Both the position numbers and the translations under genes were made by a program. Below, piece by piece: positions 6,246 through 7,819 of a stretch of DNA of 7,819 nucleotides. The notes beneath the pieces are model-generated. The model saw only the letters and a list, made by a program, of their open reading frames with translations, was not told the DNA's origin and searched no databases. Origin of the DNA: Bryobacteraceae bacterium (GTDB taxonomy: Bacteria; Acidobacteriota; Terriglobia; Bryobacterales; Bryobacteraceae); assembly GCA_947456995.1 (NCBI GenBank), contig CANGVB010000147.1:1-7819 (forward strand). Reading direction: 5' to 3'. Each line of letters begins with the position of its first letter. Position 1 is the stretch's first letter.

Positions 6246-7623
6246 AAGAAAAGAGCTGCGAGATGGGTTCGACGCCGCGTTCGACGATCGGGATGGGTCG
6301 GCCTTGAGCGCCCGGCAATTCGAGCGAGAGATCGATGCCAAGGCCCTTATAAATAGTGGCGGCCACTTCAGCCGGGTTGGTGGGCCGGTCTTTCGGGTAA
6401 GCGCCGATTTCGTCAGAAGCGCCAACCACCGTGCCACCCTTAAGCGGTCCACCGCCCATTAGAATCGACCAGCACTGCGGCCAGTGATCGCGGCCACCAG
6501 CGGGGTTGATCTTGGGCGTACGGCCGAACTCACCGCAAGCCACAACCATGGTGTTCGAAAGCAATCCGCGTTGGCTGAGATCTTCGAGCAGCGAGGCATA
6601 AGCGTGATCAAACATCGGGCCAACGAGGTCTTTGTAGCAGGAGATCGGCGAGAAGGGCTTGGAGCCATGGATGTCCCAGGTGATTTCATCAAAGACCGTC
6701 TCGAACATATTGACGGTGACAAAGCGGACACCAGCTTCCACCATACGGCGTGCCAGCAGGCAGCTTTGGCCGAAGCGGTTGAGGCCGTATTTTTCGCGCA
6801 CTGCTTCAGGCTCGCGGTGCAGCTCAAAAGCCTCGCGCGCCTTCTGGCTCGACATCAGCGTGTAGGCCTGGTGGAAGGTGTTGTCCATGAGGCGCGCGTC
6901 TTGTGAGGTCTCAAAACGGTTTACCGATTTATCGACTGCTTCGCGCCAGTTGCGGCGACGGTCAACGCGCAGGGCTGAGAGATAGTCTGGCGGCAACATG
7001 TCGGGGACGCGGAAGTTGGGGTCGCTCGGGTCTGCGTTGAGAACAAAGGGATCGAAGGTCTTGCCCAGGAAGCCGGCAGACTGGCCATGCGGCATGTTGC
7101 CACCGGTGTTGCCAATGGGGCGCGGCAGCAAGACGTGAGCGGGCACATCGCCTTTGGGGCCCTTGAGTTTATTGAGTACGCAGCCAATATGCGGGTGTTC
7201 GACGCCACCCTGAAAGAGCCGGCCCGTTTGCATCATCTGGTGGCCGGTGTCATGAACTGCGGCGGCGGTGTGATTCATGCCGCGGATGATCGAATACTTG
7301 TCGGCATGTTTGGCCATGCGGGGGAAGAGTTCGCTGATCTCCATGCCCGGGACGTTGGTCTTGATGGGCTTGAAGGGGCCTCGGATCTCAGACGGCGAGT
7401 TGGGCTTCATGTCCCAGGTGTCTAGCTGACTGGGAGCGCCCACAAGCATGAGGAAGATACAGTTAACATCGGACTTCGACTGATCTACGGCACCAAGGGC
7501 CTTGAGTGCGGTGAACTGGGTAAGCCCGAGTCCTAAGCTGGAGAGGGCCCCTGCGTGAAGGAAATCACGGCGTCTGGTGCCGTCACAAAATTCAGCTGGT
7601 TTATCGGCGTCAAAACGGAACAT
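6244..7623 (-). CDS. DUF1501 family protein with Tat signal
   Basis: A 459-residue protein starting MFRFDADKPAEFCDG. A twin-arginine motif RRDFL (residues 18-22 in TRRRDFLHAGALSS) and the following hydrophobic stretch mark Tat export in the folded state. The mature part matches DUF1501 throughout: FLMLVGAPSQLDTWDMKP at 58-74, the HDTGHQMMQTGR block near 124-135, CGEFGRTPKINPAGGRDHWP at 363-382, GGGPLKGGTVVGASDEIGAYP near 390-410, and the closing LPGAQGRPIPI. DUF1501 is regarded as related to the alkaline phosphatase/sulfatase fold; GRDHW and the early LDTWD could hold metal ligands, but that is inference and no reaction is established. Length is normal for the family. GGAG lies at 7634-7637, 10 bases before the ATG at 7623; an in-frame GTG at 7629 is an alternative start adding two residues, but GGAG would be only four bases away. 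It is the first gene of the operon. Confidence 0.93.
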   Translation of the reverse strand: MFRFDADKPAEFCDGTRRRDFLHAGALSSLGLGLTQFTALKALGAVDQSKSDVNCIFLMLVGAPSQLDTWDMKPNSPSEIRGPFKPIKTNVPGMEISELFPRMAKHADKYSIIRGMNHTAAAVHDTGHQMMQTGRLFQGGVEHPHIGCVLNKLKGPKGDVPAHVLLPRPIGNTGGNMPHGQSAGFLGKTFDPFVLNADPSDPNFRVPDMLPPDYLSALRVDRRRNWREAVDKSVNRFETSQDARLMDNTFHQAYTLMSSQKAREAFELHREPEAVREKYGLNRFGQSCLLARRMVEAGVRFVTVNMFETVFDEITWDIHGSKPFSPISCYKDLVGPMFDHAYASLLEDLSQRGLLSNTMVVACGEFGRTPKINPAGGRDHWPQCWSILMGGGPLKGGTVVGASDEIGAYPKDRPTNPAEVAATIYKGLGIDLSLELPGAQGRPIPIVERGVEPISQLFS

Positions 7624-7655
7624 GGACACACTTCTCCAAATTAGGATTTGCTCAG

Positions 7656-7685
7656 ATTCTATCGTTGTTTATCGGATAGTGCCAG
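7656..7685 (-). promoter_or_regulatory. Possible sigma-70-type promoter of the operon
   Basis: On the minus strand, CTGGCA (7680-7685; 4 of 6 to TTGACA) and TAGAAT (7656-7661; 5 of 6 to TATAAT) are separated by 18 bases. Transcription would start near 7649, leaving a leader of roughly 26 bases before the DUF1501 ATG, with GGAG inside it. The spacing is good but the -35 box is weak; there is no experimental support. Confidence 0.35.
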
Positions 7686-7743
7686 TTGCAGCTGCTGAAG
7701 TGGGATGAAATTATCGCAGTCGCGCGGCGGCTGTGGCGCATCC

Positions 7744-7759
7744 TACAAGTAAGCTTGTA
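7744..7759. repeat. Perfect inverted repeat in the divergent intergenic region
   Basis: TACAAG-TAAG-CTTGTA is a perfect 6-base inverted repeat with a 4-base spacer. It lies nine bases before the ATG of the plus-strand gene, where it could be an operator for a dimeric regulator or an RNA hairpin close to the ribosome binding region. A 6-base arm is short enough to arise by chance, so function is uncertain. Confidence 0.4.
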
Positions 7760-7768
7760 AAGACGAAA

Positions 7769-7819
7769 ATGTTCTGGAATAAAAAAGAAGAAACGACGAC
7801 GATGCTGCCACTGGATGGC
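7769..7819 (+). CDS. Start of a divergent gene of unknown function (partial)
   Basis: Seventeen codons are visible at the right edge, beginning MFWNKKEETTTMLPLDG, with the frame open to the end of the window. The start is hydrophilic and lysine/glutamate-rich with no signal peptide in view. The ATG follows an AAAGACGAAA stretch, a weak ribosome binding site. I do not recognise the family from so little sequence. Evidence that it is real is modest: a plausible N-terminus, orientation divergent from the operon, and a sensible intergenic gap. The nearest other in-frame start is a GTG at 7733, which would take in the inverted repeat, so ATG is preferred. Confidence 0.45.
   Translation, partial: MFWNKKEETTTMLPLDG

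Noticed and set aside
6234..6452. N-terminal extension of the DUF1549/DUF1553 gene to an upstream start
   Set aside because: The extra 73 residues overlap the DUF1501 gene, lack family character and would bury the signal peptide that begins at 6233.
7671..7685. Possible sigma-54 promoter (TGGCAC on the minus strand)
   Set aside because: The -24-like half is present, but the expected TGC element at the right spacing is missing.
7705..7752. A 15-residue plus-strand open frame upstream of the divergent gene (possible leader peptide)
   Set aside because: Very short, with no run of regulatory codons and no convincing attenuator structure after it; chance is the simpler explanation.

Overview
The window (7,819 bases, GC-rich by eye) holds one long gene cluster read on the minus strand, plus the first codons of a divergent plus-strand gene at the right edge. 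Every gene family in it belongs to the 'Planctomycete-cytochrome/DUF1501' set, which is greatly expanded in Planctomycetota, Verrucomicrobiota and Acidobacteriota. The form of the Tat-exported DUF1501 protein, the bacterial Ig-like domains fused to the DUF1549/DUF1553 protein and the ketose-epimerase-type last gene look most like a Solibacter/Bryobacter-type acidobacterium. That placement is inferred from family resemblance only, and a planctomycete is not excluded.

Layout in transcription order (right to left): a 145-base divergent intergenic region (7624-7768) with a possible promoter and a short perfect inverted repeat; a Tat-signal DUF1501 protein (7623-6244); a large exported protein with two Ig-like domains, an atypical cytochrome motif, DUF1549 and DUF1553 (6233-3795), interrupted by one in-frame TGA at 4958-4956; a c-type cytochrome fused to a seven-repeat WD40 propeller (3798-2584); an exported multidomain protein with PPC and IPT/TIG-like domains (2587-257); and the start of a cytoplasmic sugar phosphate isomerase/epimerase (255 to beyond base 1).

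The genes are packed very tightly: gaps of 10 bases and 1 base, and two 4-base ATGA stop/start overlaps. This points to one transcript with translational coupling. Four products carry export signals (one Tat, three Sec) and two of those carry haem-binding type motifs; the fifth has no visible signal and is probably cytoplasmic. A reasonable but unproven reading is an envelope redox and substrate-binding assembly coupled to intracellular sugar metabolism. The exact function of these families is not established.

The most notable anomaly is the TGA inside the DUF1549 domain. The reading frame continues after it for 386 codons of recognisable family sequence, so it is a recent nonsense mutation, a sequence error, or (least likely) readthrough. 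I saw no mobile element, CRISPR array, tRNA, rRNA or clear terminator.
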